From the NCBI RefSeq assembly GCF_008329965.1, contig NZ_CP036150.1, positions 1,178,001 through 1,242,000 on the forward strand: a stretch of 64,000 nucleotides of DNA, read 5' to 3'. Position numbers and translations under genes: made by a program. Positions within the stretch are counted from its first letter, which is position 1, and each line of letters begins with the position of its first letter. Below are positions 18,414 to 29,105 of this stretch, piece by piece. The stretch is from Oceanispirochaeta crateris (GTDB lineage: Bacteria; Spirochaetota; Spirochaetia; DSM-2461). The notes below the pieces were generated by a model. The model searched no databases and was not told the origin of the DNA. It was given only the letters and a program-made list of their open reading frames with translations.

Positions 18414-19325
18414 ATGTTCTGGAAAAAAAAGAAAAAAGATAATGAAGAAACTCCCAAATCCAATCTAGGTCGTCTCATCTCAGATCTATTTAGTAAAACT
18501 GATAATCTGGAGAGTTTTTACAATGAACTGGAAGAGATGCTGATCAGTGGTGATATGGGTGGTACTGTAGCCATCGAGATAGTAGATGAACTTCGTGAGC
18601 GCGTTAAGAAAGGCAACATCAAGGAAAAAGAAAATATTCTCATTGAACTTAGATCGATTATTGCGGGTAGTCTCAAAACGGCAGAATTTTTGCCCGAACA
18701 TGACACACTGAATCTATTCTTGGTTTTAGGAGTGAATGGGGTTGGTAAAACAACAACCATAGCCAAACTGTCCCAGTATTACAAGAAAAATGGTTTTCAA
18801 AAGATACTTTTTAGTGCTGGAGACACCTTTAGAGCCGCAGCCATAGATCAGTTGAAAATTCAGGGGGAAAGAACAGGAAACAGAGTCGTAGCTCAAGCTC
18901 ATGGATCCGATCCCGGCGCTGTCATCTATGACAGTATTTCTTCTGCCAAGAGTCACGGTGAAGAATTGATTCTAGCCGATACGGCGGGAAGAATGCATAA
19001 TAAAGCAAACCTTGTTAAAGAATTGCAGAAAATAGACAAAATTGTTAATTCTAATATGGCAGGCGGTCAATATAGAAAGGTATTAATACTGGATGCAACA
19101 ACAGGTCAGAACGGTCTCCAACAGGCTGAGGCATTCAATGATGCGGTCCATGTGGATGGTGTAATTCTTACAAAATACGATGCCACTGCCAGAGGTGGTT
19201 TGATCGTTGCCATAAGTAGGAAATTAAACATACCGATAGCTTTTGTTGGGCACGGAGAAGGGCTGGACGATCTTTCTGTATTTGATCCTGAATCCTATTT
19301 GAATGATTTATTGGCATTGAAATGA
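18414..19325 (+). CDS. ftsY: Signal recognition particle receptor FtsY
   Basis: FtsY receives SRP-bound ribosomes at the membrane. The 303-residue protein consists of the NG GTPase core: LGVNGVGKTTTIAKL (P-loop), DTFRAAAIDQL (G2), LADTAGRMHNK (G3) and TKYDATARGG (G4/closing loop). The acidic A domain of E. coli FtsY is absent, as in many bacteria; the N-terminus is instead Lys-rich (FWKKKKKDN), which can bind lipids. It lies in a run with secretion-related genes (lolCDE). Confidence 0.95.
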   Translation: MFWKKKKKDNEETPKSNLGRLISDLFSKTDNLESFYNELEEMLISGDMGGTVAIEIVDELRERVKKGNIKEKENILIELRSIIAGSLKTAEFLPEHDTLNLFLVLGVNGVGKTTTIAKLSQYYKKNGFQKILFSAGDTFRAAAIDQLKIQGERTGNRVVAQAHGSDPGAVIYDSISSAKSHGEELILADTAGRMHNKANLVKELQKIDKIVNSNMAGGQYRKVLILDATTGQNGLQQAEAFNDAVHVDGVILTKYDATARGGLIVAISRKLNIPIAFVGHGEGLDDLSVFDPESYLNDLLALK

Positions 19326-20335
19326 TTCTTTTTCTTCTGTGCATACTCCAATTGTCTCCACTTTATGGACAGGAGTTTTATGAATCGGATGGATTGGGGT
19401 TAAAAGGCCCCCAGGTTGATTCAATACATGATGCCCCCTGGGTACTTGAAGTCAATACTGACGAGTTTAAAACAAACAGAATCCTCTACAAAGAACAGTC
19501 TGAATATAAACGCTGGGAAGTCTCCCAACAGCTTGTAAATGATCAATATCTAAGCAGAGAACGGTATTATTACAAAGATTCCCTGAGAATCGATACAATT
19601 TCAAACCAGAATGACCAGATCATAGAAGAAATACTCTATGATTCAAACGGGAAATTTCTTGTCAAAAAAGTTTATAAATATGATGAGGCCGGCAAACTGA
19701 GAAGTATTGATCATTTGGATGACCAGGGATTTTCAGCAGACGAAATATCCATTGAATACAGATTGAACGGCTCTCTTAGAAGCCTTAAAAGCAATAAAGA
19801 TGAGAGCATTGGGTGGCGTACTGGCGATTTTGAACAACAGTATCTGGAGACCCTATACATAGAGGATGAGGATCGGACAACTCTCTTTAAATATGAAGAG
19901 AACAGATTAGTGGAACATGTAATCTATTCAGCTCAATCAATGATCGAAAAAACGGTGTATGACTATTCAAGCTCAGGTATACTCCTACAGGAAATCAAAA
20001 CCAAGCAATCCGACAAGAGTGAAAGCATCATTCGATATGATGATCTGGGTAGAGTAATTTCAAAGAATATCTATAGAAACAATGTTCTCGAGTTTTCTGA
20101 ACTAAACTCCTACACCCGGGACAAACTGACAAAAACAATCCAGAGAAGCAGTGGTTTGGTTCTTCTGTCTGAGTATACCTACAAACCGGAAGAGGAAGAC
20201 CCATATTTGAGTCTGTTCTATAGAAACGGAAATCTCAGCAAACGCTTAGAAATAACTGATGACGGGGTCCTAGAAACACTGTACAGAAATAATGAATCTG
20301 TTTTGGAAAGATTCATAGAGGATGATGATTTATGA
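19322..20335 (+). CDS. Secreted protein with YD/MORN-like repeats
   Basis: A signal peptide (MILFLLCILQLSPLYGQ) starts this 337-residue protein. It contains recurring Tyr-Asp-x-x-Gly units such as YDSNGKF, YDEAGKLRSI and YDDLGRVIS, each followed by charged strands, reminiscent of the short beta repeats in YwqK or RHS-like proteins. No catalytic motif is visible. It overlaps ftsY by four bases and the lolC-like gene by four bases, so it is firmly inside the operon. A role in envelope or lipoprotein handling is suggested only by this position. Confidence 0.72.
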   Translation: MILFLLCILQLSPLYGQEFYESDGLGLKGPQVDSIHDAPWVLEVNTDEFKTNRILYKEQSEYKRWEVSQQLVNDQYLSRERYYYKDSLRIDTISNQNDQIIEEILYDSNGKFLVKKVYKYDEAGKLRSIDHLDDQGFSADEISIEYRLNGSLRSLKSNKDESIGWRTGDFEQQYLETLYIEDEDRTTLFKYEENRLVEHVIYSAQSMIEKTVYDYSSSGILLQEIKTKQSDKSESIIRYDDLGRVISKNIYRNNVLEFSELNSYTRDKLTKTIQRSSGLVLLSEYTYKPEEEDPYLSLFYRNGNLSKRLEITDDGVLETLYRNNESVLERFIEDDDL

Positions 20336-21552
20336 AATGGACCAGCTCTCTATCCTCCCGCTATCTATTTACCCACAATGGACGTAAAGGTCATTTAGGA
20401 AATACACTAGCTGTCTTGGGACTCAGCATCGGGATCATGACTCTTATAACCGTACTGACAGTGATGAATGGTTTTCAACAAGGCTTTATTACAAGCATCA
20501 ATGAAATTTATTCCTACCATATCCGCATATCTCTGGAAGAGCCTGAAGATTACGAGAAATTCCAGATCAAAGATATCCGTTCGGCCGTTCCCTTCACCGA
20601 TCAGCAGGGAATCTTAACGACTCCTAGGGCGCTTAATTCTGGTGGACAAATTCGATTCCTCGATTTCAAAGCCGCCGAAAATGACACAGCCTTCCATGAG
20701 CAGATTAATATCATCGAGGGGCGATTCCCAGCCAATAGTCATGAAATCATTTTAGGTTCATATCTGGCCAGATATCTGGCGGTCTTACCAGGTGAAACTC
20801 TTCAGTTCTCATTTTTAAATCCCAGCACAACATCCTTTGAAAACAGAGAGTTAAAGATCACGGGTATTTTCAATTCTGGTTACTATGAATACGATAGAAA
20901 TCTGGCTTTTTCGAATCTTTCAGGATTTAGTAATAATTCTCTCATTGTCGGTATTAAACTGAACAATCATTTCCGGGACAGAAATGTCATAAAGGAGATT
21001 AAGGCAAGCTATCCAGACTTAAATCCTGTGTCATGGAGGGAGTATAACAGCGCGTTCTTCAATGCTCTTAAAATTGAAAAAGTATTCATGTTTCTGATAG
21101 TGGCTCTCATATTCATCGTAGTAGCAGTCAATATCTATCACTCGATGAAAAGAAATGTTAAAGAACGCATCGCGGAACTGGCATTGCTCAAAGCCATTGG
21201 CGGGACTCCTAAGGACATACGGAGCATCTACACAAATCAGGGGATTATGATCTCTCTCATAAGCACTGTGGCCGGAACGACCCTTGGCATAATACTCTCA
21301 TCCAATATCAATGAAATAATCACACTTTTACAGAGAATCCAGTACAAATTTTATGAATGGTCCCAATTTATACCCTGGAGTCAAAACAGTGTTCTCGGCG
21401 AATTCTATTTCACGGAAATACCCATTCAGTTTTTCTGGCAGGATATTTTAACAATCAATGTTTCAGCTTTTTTAACAGTCCTTATAGCCGCCTATGCGTC
21501 CATTAAAAGGGCTTCAAGAATCCTCCCTTCGGAGATTTTCAGGAATGAATAA
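20332..21552 (+). CDS. lolC: Lipoprotein-releasing ABC transporter permease (LolC/E type)
   Basis: The 406-residue protein has the MacB/LolC architecture: a first membrane helix (TLAVLGLSIGIMTLITVLTVMNGF), a periplasmic domain of ~220 residues, and three C-terminal helices with the FtsX-like segment (ELALLKAIGGTPKDIR). LolCDE extracts outer-membrane lipoproteins from the inner membrane. It is followed by the ATPase and a second permease, the full LolCDE set. The start overlaps the upstream stop (ATGA). Confidence 0.9.
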   Translation: MKWTSSLSSRYLFTHNGRKGHLGNTLAVLGLSIGIMTLITVLTVMNGFQQGFITSINEIYSYHIRISLEEPEDYEKFQIKDIRSAVPFTDQQGILTTPRALNSGGQIRFLDFKAAENDTAFHEQINIIEGRFPANSHEIILGSYLARYLAVLPGETLQFSFLNPSTTSFENRELKITGIFNSGYYEYDRNLAFSNLSGFSNNSLIVGIKLNNHFRDRNVIKEIKASYPDLNPVSWREYNSAFFNALKIEKVFMFLIVALIFIVVAVNIYHSMKRNVKERIAELALLKAIGGTPKDIRSIYTNQGIMISLISTVAGTTLGIILSSNINEIITLLQRIQYKFYEWSQFIPWSQNSVLGEFYFTEIPIQFFWQDILTINVSAFLTVLIAAYASIKRASRILPSEIFRNE

Positions 21553-22228
21553 AATGAATAGTGTAGAAATCAAAAATATGACAAAAACCTATCCCTCCGG
21601 TGATGATATTTTGCTCATCCTAGATCAGGTAGATTTTACTCTGCCCCTGGGTTCGCAGATGGCTCTAACTGGAGAAAGCGGTAGTGGTAAAAGCACCTTT
21701 CTGAACATCATTGGTGCTCTTGACCGGGCAGATTCGGGAGAAATCTTGAGTTGCGGATCAGCCCTACACAAGGCAAATGAGGCAGAAATGTCTCAATACA
21801 GGAATAAAAAAACTGGGTTTATATTCCAGTTTCATTATCTGCTCAAAGACTTTACGGCTCTTGAAAACATCATGCTTCCGGGGAGAATTCTAGGAGAGAA
21901 TCCAAAAGAACTCCGGGTGAAAGCAGAAGAACTCTTAGAATCGGTTAACATGTCAAACCGAGGACATCACTTTCCGGGTCAGCTTTCGGGGGGAGAAAAG
22001 CAGCGAATAGCTCTGGCACGGGCCTTGATCAATAAACCTGAGCTGATTCTTGCAGATGAACCCACAGGAAGCCTGGATGAAAAGAATTCAAGACTTGTAG
22101 AGGATATGCTCTTTTCTCTTGCTTCAGATGCAAATGTATCGCTCATACTTGTGACGCATGACCGGAGTCTCGCATCCAGGGCCAATATTCAATACCATCT
22201 TCAAAGCGGTAAGTTGAATCCTCTATGA
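21545..22228 (+). CDS. lolD: Lipoprotein-releasing ABC transporter ATP-binding protein (LolD type)
   Basis: This is an ABC ATPase of 227 residues with Walker A GESGSGKST, Q-loop FQFHYLLKDF, signature LSGGEKQRIALARAL, Walker B LILADEPTGSLD and H-loop VTHDRS. The FHYLLKDFTALEN segment is typical of the LolD/MacB subfamily. Two ATG codons are possible starts, 21545 and 21554. AGGA lies nine bases before the second and an upstream GGAG fits the first; I list the first. It sits between the two permease genes. Confidence 0.93.
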   Translation: MNKMNSVEIKNMTKTYPSGDDILLILDQVDFTLPLGSQMALTGESGSGKSTFLNIIGALDRADSGEILSCGSALHKANEAEMSQYRNKKTGFIFQFHYLLKDFTALENIMLPGRILGENPKELRVKAEELLESVNMSNRGHHFPGQLSGGEKQRIALARALINKPELILADEPTGSLDEKNSRLVEDMLFSLASDANVSLILVTHDRSLASRANIQYHLQSGKLNPL

Positions 22229-23520
22229 AATCCTTACTCTTTGAAATGACCACAAGACTCTTTATTGGTCCCAGATTAAAAGAATCAAAGCCCATATTTG
22301 GTTCTATTCTTGGAATAGCCCTGAGTATGATTCCCCTTGTGGTCGTCATATTCCTCTCTGATGGCATGATCAGAGGCATCACAGACAGATATATTGAAAC
22401 GGGGACCTTTCACATACAGCTGCGCCCTTATGAGTCTTTTTCAGAAGAAGAGTGGGCCAGTACGGAAAGGGTTCTACATGAAACCGAGGGAATCAGACTC
22501 GTTGAGAAAGAACACAGCGGTATGGGCCTGGCTTATGCGGGGAATCGGCAAACAGCCGTATCGATCCGCTCCCTGGATCCGGGAATATACGATTCAGATA
22601 GTTCCTTTCGTAAATACCTCACAATAATAGAGGGAGAGTTTGATCTGAAAAGGGATGATCAAATCATACTTGGAAGAGAAACAGCAGATCAGTTGAACCT
22701 GAGGGTGGGGGATTCTATCAAGATTTTAACGGGGAAAACCCTCTCTAATGGTAAATTCATTCCTAAAATCTCCCGATTCACTGTCATGGGCATCTTTACG
22801 ACGGGATATCAGGATCTTGATAGACTCTGGGTCTTCATCGATCTAAATAAAGGAATGAAGATTCTCCAGGATAGTGAGTCTTCAAGTCAATTCCTCATCA
22901 AGGTGGATGAACCCTATGCTGACCTGACTCCACAGCTGAAAGAGATCAGAAAAGCCTTGGGAAACCAACGTTGGGGTCTCTACACATGGCAGTCTCTTAA
23001 CCGTTCACAACAAAGTAATTACCAAACCACTAAACTGATATTAATTCTCATTATGGCTTTAATTGTCCTCGTTGCTATCATGAACATATCGTCCTCTATG
23101 ATCATGCTTGTCATGGAGAATGAGCAGGAAATAGGAATTTTAAAAAGCATGGGAATGGGTAACTCATTTTTATCCCTGCAGTATATTTTAACCGCCGGAA
23201 TTGCAGGTGGTACGGGCAGTCTCCTTGGAATTGGTGCGGGAACCCTGATTGTCGTGAATTTCAATTCTTTGATTTCTTTTTTAGAAAAGATCATTAATTC
23301 ATCGGTGCATCTGTTTTACAATCTCCTTGGATTTCCGACTCCCCCGGAGATTTCCCTGCTAAGCAGCCAATATTACTTAGAACAGTTCAGCATTAATATT
23401 GATGGTGAGATTCTCATAATCATATTTGTGTTAACCCTCGCTCTCTCCATGGCGGCGGCTCTCATACCCGTAAGACATATTGGTAAAATTATACCCCTTG
23501 AAATCCTGCGAAAACACTGA
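22225..23520 (+). CDS. lolE: Lipoprotein-releasing ABC transporter permease (LolE type)
   Basis: This second permease of the transporter has 431 residues with the same layout as the first: an N-terminal helix (ILGIALSMIPLVVVIFLSDGM), a periplasmic domain and three C-terminal helices with EIGILKSMGMGNSF, the coupling-helix region of FtsX-like permeases. The two permeases would form the heterodimer LolC-LolE. The start overlaps the ATPase stop (ATGA). It ends the operon; a promoter for clpC follows. Confidence 0.9.
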   Translation: MKSLLFEMTTRLFIGPRLKESKPIFGSILGIALSMIPLVVVIFLSDGMIRGITDRYIETGTFHIQLRPYESFSEEEWASTERVLHETEGIRLVEKEHSGMGLAYAGNRQTAVSIRSLDPGIYDSDSSFRKYLTIIEGEFDLKRDDQIILGRETADQLNLRVGDSIKILTGKTLSNGKFIPKISRFTVMGIFTTGYQDLDRLWVFIDLNKGMKILQDSESSSQFLIKVDEPYADLTPQLKEIRKALGNQRWGLYTWQSLNRSQQSNYQTTKLILILIMALIVLVAIMNISSSMIMLVMENEQEIGILKSMGMGNSFLSLQYILTAGIAGGTGSLLGIGAGTLIVVNFNSLISFLEKIINSSVHLFYNLLGFPTPPEISLLSSQYYLEQFSINIDGEILIIIFVLTLALSMAAALIPVRHIGKIIPLEILRKH

Positions 23521-23581
23521 ATTTTCTGGATGATATAACAGCAAAAAGAACAGATGTTCATAAAGCCTCTTATTTAATACT

Positions 23582-23610
23582 TTGAAAAGACTGGTTCAGT
23601 AGTTAATAAT
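23582..23610 (+). promoter_or_regulatory. clpC promoter with flanking direct repeat
   Basis: TTGAAA (23582-23587) and AATAAT (23605-23610, spacer 17) or TAATAA (23604-23609, spacer 16). The 11-base repeat ACTGGTTCAGT occurs at 23590-23600, in the spacer, and again at 23631-23641, in the leader. Confidence 0.5.
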
Positions 23611-23654
23611 TAGGTAAGATAGTGCAATCTACTGGTTCAGTTAATGAGGTTATA

Positions 23655-26144
23655 ATGTTGAAAGGTTTAAGCCGAGAAGCTCAGAGAATTTTATCCGTAC
23701 TGGCTCAGGATGAAGCCAGAAGACTTCGATCCGAAAAGCTACTACCGGAACATGTGGTCATAGCAGTCTTAAAAGACAAAGAGGGCAGCGGCTTTCATCT
23801 TCTCAAAAAGCTTGGTGTGAACATCGTAGAAATGAGCGATGAAATTGAAAAATCTATCCCGAAATCAAGCCTGTCAGACTTATCAATTGCTGAAGTTCCT
23901 CCCTCTGGCCGTCTCCGCTTTTTGCTTGAAAGTGCCGCCAATGAGGCCACTGCTCTCCATCATGAGTTTATTGGAACAGAACATTTCATCATTGCCGCCG
24001 CAGCCGAACCTGGAAGTACAACGGCATTGTATTTGTCAGCCTTTAATGTCACAACTGAAATTCTAAGAAGCATCCTTTTTGACCTGAACAGAAAAAGGCA
24101 AAGGAATTTAAATCCTTCAATCAATAATCCTCCAGGAACTCCCTCTAACAGACCTCGGGCCAATGTGTCGAAAGAAGGCACAGGCATGCTCAAGGAGTAT
24201 TCAAGGGACCTGACGGCTATGGCGGAAGAGAACCTTCTTGATCCTGTCATTGGCCGGGATAGAGAGATCAACCGTGTCCTTAGGATCTTGGCAAGGCGCA
24301 CCAAAAATAATCCAGTTTTAATCGGAGAACCGGGTGTCGGTAAAACAGCCGTCGTAGAAGGCCTTGCCATTCGGATTCAGGATGGTTCAGCTCCGGATTT
24401 TTTCTCTGGTAAAAAAGTCATTAGTCTTGACCTTGCATCCATCGTAGCCGGAACAAAATACAGAGGTGAATTTGAAGAACGCCTTAAAAAAATCCTCAAA
24501 GAAATTGAACAAAGCAAAAATATAATCCTCTTCATTGATGAGCTTCATACCATAATAGGAGCGGGTGGAGCCGAGGGCGCCATCGATGCATCCAATATGA
24601 TGAAACCAGCCCTCTCCCGAGGGGAGTTACAGTGTATTGGTGCCACGACTCTCAATGAGTATAAAAAGCACATAGAAAAAGATCCGGCTCTCGAAAGACG
24701 ATTTCAAAGCATTCTGATCAATGAACCCAGTTTGGACGAAACAATCACCATTCTTCAGGGAATACAACAGAGGTATGAGGATCATCACAATGTGACCTAC
24801 ACGGATCAGGCCATCCACGCAGCAGCCGTATTATCATCCCGGTATATATCAGACCGCTGTCTTCCCGATAAAGCCATAGACCTCATGGATGAAGCCGGTG
24901 CAGAAAAAAGGATGAGCAATGCTGTTCAGCCCAGAGAGATTTCAGACCTTGAAGTCAAAATAGCAGAGCTCACCGCCGAAAAAATTTCCTTTGTCAATGC
25001 TCAAAACTACGAAAAGGCTGCCTCTGTGAGAGACAGCGTCAGGAATTTGAGGAATGAGATAGAAAAACTGAAGGAAGGCTGGAAAAAGACTCTAAAGGAA
25101 GAACAGAATCAGATAACAGAAGAAGATATTCAAAATGTTGTCTCTGAAAACACGGGAATTCCTATTTTCAAAATGATAAAAAGTGAGTCTGATAAACTTC
25201 TGGATATTGAAAAAGAACTTCATAAGACTGTAGTTGGTCAGGATGAATCCATAAAAACAGTAGCCAGCGCCATACGCCGGTCAAGAACGGGTTTAACATC
25301 ACCCTCAAGGCCGATTGGATCCTTTATATTTTTAGGCCCCACAGGGGTAGGTAAGACTCTTTTGGCTAAATCCCTTGCCAGCTTTCTTTTTGGAGATGAA
25401 GAGTCTCTTGTGCGTTTGGATATGTCGGATTTCATGGAAAAGCACAATGTCTCCCGTCTTGTCGGTTCCCCCCCTGGGTATGTTGGATATGAAGAAGGGG
25501 GACTGTTGACTGAAAAAATCAGACGACAACCCTACAGTGTGATCCTCCTGGATGAAATTGAAAAAGCCCACATGGATGTCTATAACCTGATGCTTCAGGT
25601 TCTGGAAGAGGGTGAGCTTCAAGACAATCTTGGGCATAAAGTCTCCTTTAAAAATACGGTTGTCATCATGACATCCAATGTGGGTGCTAGAGATATGACA
25701 AAAACATCCCCAGGATTTCAGCCTTCAGGAAAGCAAGAGACCTCAGATGCCCAAACATCCATCGCCATGAATGAATTGAAAAGACTCTTTAGACCCGAGT
25801 TTCTTAACAGAGTGGATGAAATCTGCATGTTCCATTCCCTGGAAGATAAGGAAATTATGAATATCCTCAATATGACAGTAAAAGAGGTCTTGGACCGGCT
25901 GGAACTGCAGAATATTCATCTCGAAATATCAGCAAAAGTTAAGGAATATTTAATTGACAAATGGTATGATGTGACATATGGAGCCAGACCCCTTCGACGG
26001 GCTGTTCAAAAAGAAATTGAAGATCCACTGTCTATGGGTATCCTCAGTGGAACCTATGGTGCGGGAAGCCATATTTCTGCAGAATTTAGGAACGGTCAGA
26101 TAAAATTTAAAAACAGACTCACTAAAAAAGCATTAAAAACCTGA
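23655..26144 (+). CDS. clpC: ClpC-type AAA+ unfoldase
   Basis: This Hsp100 ATPase of 829 residues unfolds substrates for the ClpP protease. It has a double Clp_N domain (residues 1-145), a first AAA+ module with [13 protein letters not shown] (near 223), an UVR motif of ClpC type in the middle ([15 protein letters not shown], near 450), and a second AAA+ module with [13 protein letters not shown] (near 560) followed by the C-terminal D2-small domain. The UVR motif and the length favour ClpC over ClpA or ClpB. The start is ATG 23655, with GAGG five bases upstream; an in-frame GTG at 23622 has none. No clpP is nearby. Confidence 0.93.
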   Translation: MLKGLSREAQRILSVLAQDEARRLRSEKLLPEHVVIAVLKDKEGSGFHLLKKLGVNIVEMSDEIEKSIPKSSLSDLSIAEVPPSGRLRFLLESAANEATALHHEFIGTEHFIIAAAAEPGSTTALYLSAFNVTTEILRSILFDLNRKRQRNLNPSINNPPGTPSNRPRANVSKEGTGMLKEYSRDLTAMAEENLLDPVIGRDREINRVLRILARRTKNNPVLIGEPGVGKTAVVEGLAIRIQDGSAPDFFSGKKVISLDLASIVAGTKYRGEFEERLKKILKEIEQSKNIILFIDELHTIIGAGGAEGAIDASNMMKPALSRGELQCIGATTLNEYKKHIEKDPALERRFQSILINEPSLDETITILQGIQQRYEDHHNVTYTDQAIHAAAVLSSRYISDRCLPDKAIDLMDEAGAEKRMSNAVQPREISDLEVKIAELTAEKISFVNAQNYEKAASVRDSVRNLRNEIEKLKEGWKKTLKEEQNQITEEDIQNVVSENTGIPIFKMIKSESDKLLDIEKELHKTVVGQDESIKTVASAIRRSRTGLTSPSRPIGSFIFLGPTGVGKTLLAKSLASFLFGDEESLVRLDMSDFMEKHNVSRLVGSPPGYVGYEEGGLLTEKIRRQPYSVILLDEIEKAHMDVYNLMLQVLEEGELQDNLGHKVSFKNTVVIMTSNVGARDMTKTSPGFQPSGKQETSDAQTSIAMNELKRLFRPEFLNRVDEICMFHSLEDKEIMNILNMTVKEVLDRLELQNIHLEISAKVKEYLIDKWYDVTYGARPLRRAVQKEIEDPLSMGILSGTYGAGSHISAEFRNGQIKFKNRLTKKALKT

Positions 26145-26157
26145 GCGGAGTAAACCC

Positions 26158-29091
26158 TTGAAGAAGCGAATCCTGATCCTACTCATATCATGTATATTAA
26201 CTATCAATGTTTCAGCTCAAAGTGGAACTCAACTTTTCCAGGAAGGGAGAGATGCCTTTTCTGATAAACTCTTTTCCAGATCCATTGAGAGCTTCCGTGA
26301 TTTTATAAATCAGTATCCCTCTGATCCCAGGGTTGATCAGGCAGATTATATGATTGGTGTGTCCCTGTTCTATCTAAGAAAATTTGATCAGGTTATAAAC
26401 CACTTTGACAGATATGAAATGAATTATCCAAGTTCAGCCTACCTTAGAAGAATCCACTACTGGAAGGGCTTGAGCTATTATGGCCAGGAGAATTTCAGAT
26501 CTGCTATCATCGAACTGAATCAACAATCTTTGTTTAAGGAAGAGCTCTATTTCAGACAGAAAAGCCTCCAGCTTCTGGGCTATTCCTACGAAAAAACAGA
26601 ACAATATGAACTGGCAGGTGACTCCTATAAAGCATTATTTGAGTCAGACCCGGGCAAAGAGCTATCCGCCTTATCTCTGGAACGACAAGGATATATCCAA
26701 CTCAAACTGAAGCAGTATGATAAGGCTTTGGATTTTTTTGAAAAGGTGACCGTGGAATACAGCGAAATTCCTCAAGTCATGAAAGAGATCCCTTTTTATC
26801 AGGCAGAATGCTACTATCAATTGAAAGATTATGACAATAGTCTGAAAAAATATGAATCTTTTTTAGCCCTCTACAGTAAATCAGAAAATCGAGAGAAAGC
26901 GGTATTCCGACTTGGAACACTCTATGCCCTCATGAACCAGCAAGATGATGCCAAAGAGTATATGAATCTCTTAACAACAGAATACCCCGACAGCAGCTAT
27001 ATCATGGATGCCCACATTATATTAGCCGAAAGTTACATGGAAGATGGGGATATGTTAGCAGCGAGAACATCCCTTACAAAGCTTCTTGAAGAAGAAAAAG
27101 ATCCCGTAGAAATTCAAAAGCTTCAGTTTAATATGGGAAAGACCTGGGATGAAACACCTGATGAAGCCCTAAGCTGGTACCTTAAATCTTCAAAAGGACT
27201 GGATCCGGATATTGCCGGGGAAAGTCTATACAGAAGTGGTGTCATATATGAAAACAAGGGAGAAGTGGAGCGGACCGTGCTCCTCTTTGAAAAACTATTC
27301 AACCAGTACAGAAATAACGATCACAGAGAAGAGGTCGGAAAATGGATGGTCAATTATTATGAAACGAGTGGCCAGGAATTGGCCCTCAAAAACCATCTGG
27401 ACAGAATGCTCGGCGAATATCCAGAGACTCTCAATCGGTCCCTGTACTTGTACAAAAGAGGAAACCTGGCCTACAAAGAGGGTAAAAACAATGAGGCACT
27501 CCGCTACTATCAAAACATCTTAAATGTTGAATCGGAAGACACACAGATTATAAATGAAACCCGGTATAGAATCGGCTACATCTATACTCTTAGAAAAGAG
27601 TTTTATAGAGCTTCAGATTATTTTAATGACGTGCTGGTATCTGATAAAAAGGATGAATTGTATTTCAGATCTCTCCTGTCTCTCGGAATCTGCTACCTCA
27701 ATGTAAAGGATATTGATGAGGCTGAAATCAGATTCAAGGAATTGACCTCGGTAAAGCCATCGACCCCCTGGACTGCAGATGCTAATTTTTATCTGGGACA
27801 GATTCAAATGGACAAGGGTCTCTATGATGAAGCAGCACTCTACTTCGCATCTGCTGCATCCTCATCTGAAAACAAGGAAAGAAATATCCAGTCTCTCTAT
27901 CAGCTTGGATGGAGTTATATGAGAACTGCTTCATTCCTGAAAGCATCCGAAGCATTTGATGAGCTCTGGGATCTTGATAGTGAGCATTTGCTCTCAGGTG
28001 ATAGTTTATACCGCTCAGGAACAGCCTTGAGCTATCTGGAATTATGGGATGAATCATTGATCCGGTATCTTAAGGCTCTGGATATAGTCGAGTTCTTTAG
28101 CTTGAGAGAAGAGCTGTTGTATCAGACAGCATGGTCATACTTCATGCTGAAGGATTTTGACTCTGCCATGACCTATCTGCAGCAACTGGAGCAGGAATTT
28201 CCTGGAAGTCCCCTTCCGGCTGATGGTTTATTCCGGGCTGCAGAGGCACTCAATGAAAATGGGAATAAAACAGCTGCCGTGACGGCATATCTCATATTGT
28301 ACCATGACTTTGAAGAGAACCCTCTGTCTGAAACAGCCCTCTATCGCGCCCTTTCTTTAACAGAAAATAAAACTGAAAAACTGGGACTGATTGAGGAATT
28401 CCTCCGTAGATACTCAGGAAATGACAGATCTCTCCAAGCAGCTATTCAGCTAGAGGAAATGCTTAAAACAGACAGTGATGGAGAATTGGAACTGAAGGAA
28501 ATCGAAAAAATCCTATCCTTGAGCTTATCCGATAGCGAAAGAGCTCTTATTGAGCTTGGAAGGGTCTATCCTCATCTAGAAGATGAGAAGAGTCTTCAAA
28601 TCTTGAATGACCTATCAGAACTACCTGAGATCAGGTCCAATGAATATGAGAAAATAAAACTATATCGGGCCATTTGGCATTATCATGCAGGAAACACTGA
28701 GCAGGCAGAGATTCTTTTTTCAGAAGTTTTATCTGGAGATAGTTCCGAATACAGCGCAGAAGCACAGTCTTATATATCTAGGATTCTTCAGGATAAGGGT
28801 GAATGGAAAAATGCCGCCGATGCCTATCTAATCATTCCTTACCGTTATTCAGATCAGACCGACTGGGTTCTAAAGGCTCTCTATGAAGCGTCTCTCTCTT
28901 ACCAAAAATCAGGAGATATAGAAAGTTACCGGAGAACCGCAAAGATGCTCCTGGAGGCCGGTGGCGAAGATTTAAGCGAATTATTTCCTGATACCGATGG
29001 GAGTACACCAGAGGCAGAAGATTCAGACTCAAAAACAGACCTTGAATCATTGTCTCCTTCATCAGATGTACTCCCCTTAATTGACGATTAA
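26158..29091 (+). CDS. Large secreted TPR-repeat protein
   Basis: The 977-residue protein starts with a signal peptide (ILILLISCILTINVSAQS) and then consists almost entirely of TPR-like helical pairs. Many resemble the YbgF/BamD type, for example the pattern YPSDPRVDQADYMIGVSLF. The tail is acidic and Ser/Asp-rich. Such proteins scaffold complexes in the periplasm, for example in outer-membrane assembly or division. The start is TTG at 26158, supported by GGAG seven bases upstream. It follows clpC by 13 bases and converges on the kinase-like gene. Confidence 0.85.
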   Translation: MKKRILILLISCILTINVSAQSGTQLFQEGRDAFSDKLFSRSIESFRDFINQYPSDPRVDQADYMIGVSLFYLRKFDQVINHFDRYEMNYPSSAYLRRIHYWKGLSYYGQENFRSAIIELNQQSLFKEELYFRQKSLQLLGYSYEKTEQYELAGDSYKALFESDPGKELSALSLERQGYIQLKLKQYDKALDFFEKVTVEYSEIPQVMKEIPFYQAECYYQLKDYDNSLKKYESFLALYSKSENREKAVFRLGTLYALMNQQDDAKEYMNLLTTEYPDSSYIMDAHIILAESYMEDGDMLAARTSLTKLLEEEKDPVEIQKLQFNMGKTWDETPDEALSWYLKSSKGLDPDIAGESLYRSGVIYENKGEVERTVLLFEKLFNQYRNNDHREEVGKWMVNYYETSGQELALKNHLDRMLGEYPETLNRSLYLYKRGNLAYKEGKNNEALRYYQNILNVESEDTQIINETRYRIGYIYTLRKEFYRASDYFNDVLVSDKKDELYFRSLLSLGICYLNVKDIDEAEIRFKELTSVKPSTPWTADANFYLGQIQMDKGLYDEAALYFASAASSSENKERNIQSLYQLGWSYMRTASFLKASEAFDELWDLDSEHLLSGDSLYRSGTALSYLELWDESLIRYLKALDIVEFFSLREELLYQTAWSYFMLKDFDSAMTYLQQLEQEFPGSPLPADGLFRAAEALNENGNKTAAVTAYLILYHDFEENPLSETALYRALSLTENKTEKLGLIEEFLRRYSGNDRSLQAAIQLEEMLKTDSDGELELKEIEKILSLSLSDSERALIELGRVYPHLEDEKSLQILNDLSELPEIRSNEYEKIKLYRAIWHYHAGNTEQAEILFSEVLSGDSSEYSAEAQSYISRILQDKGEWKNAADAYLIIPYRYSDQTDWVLKALYEASLSYQKSGDIESYRRTAKMLLEAGGEDLSELFPDTDGSTPEAEDSDSKTDLESLSPSSDVLPLIDD

Positions 29092-29105
29092 GAGAAATGC
29101 AGCGC

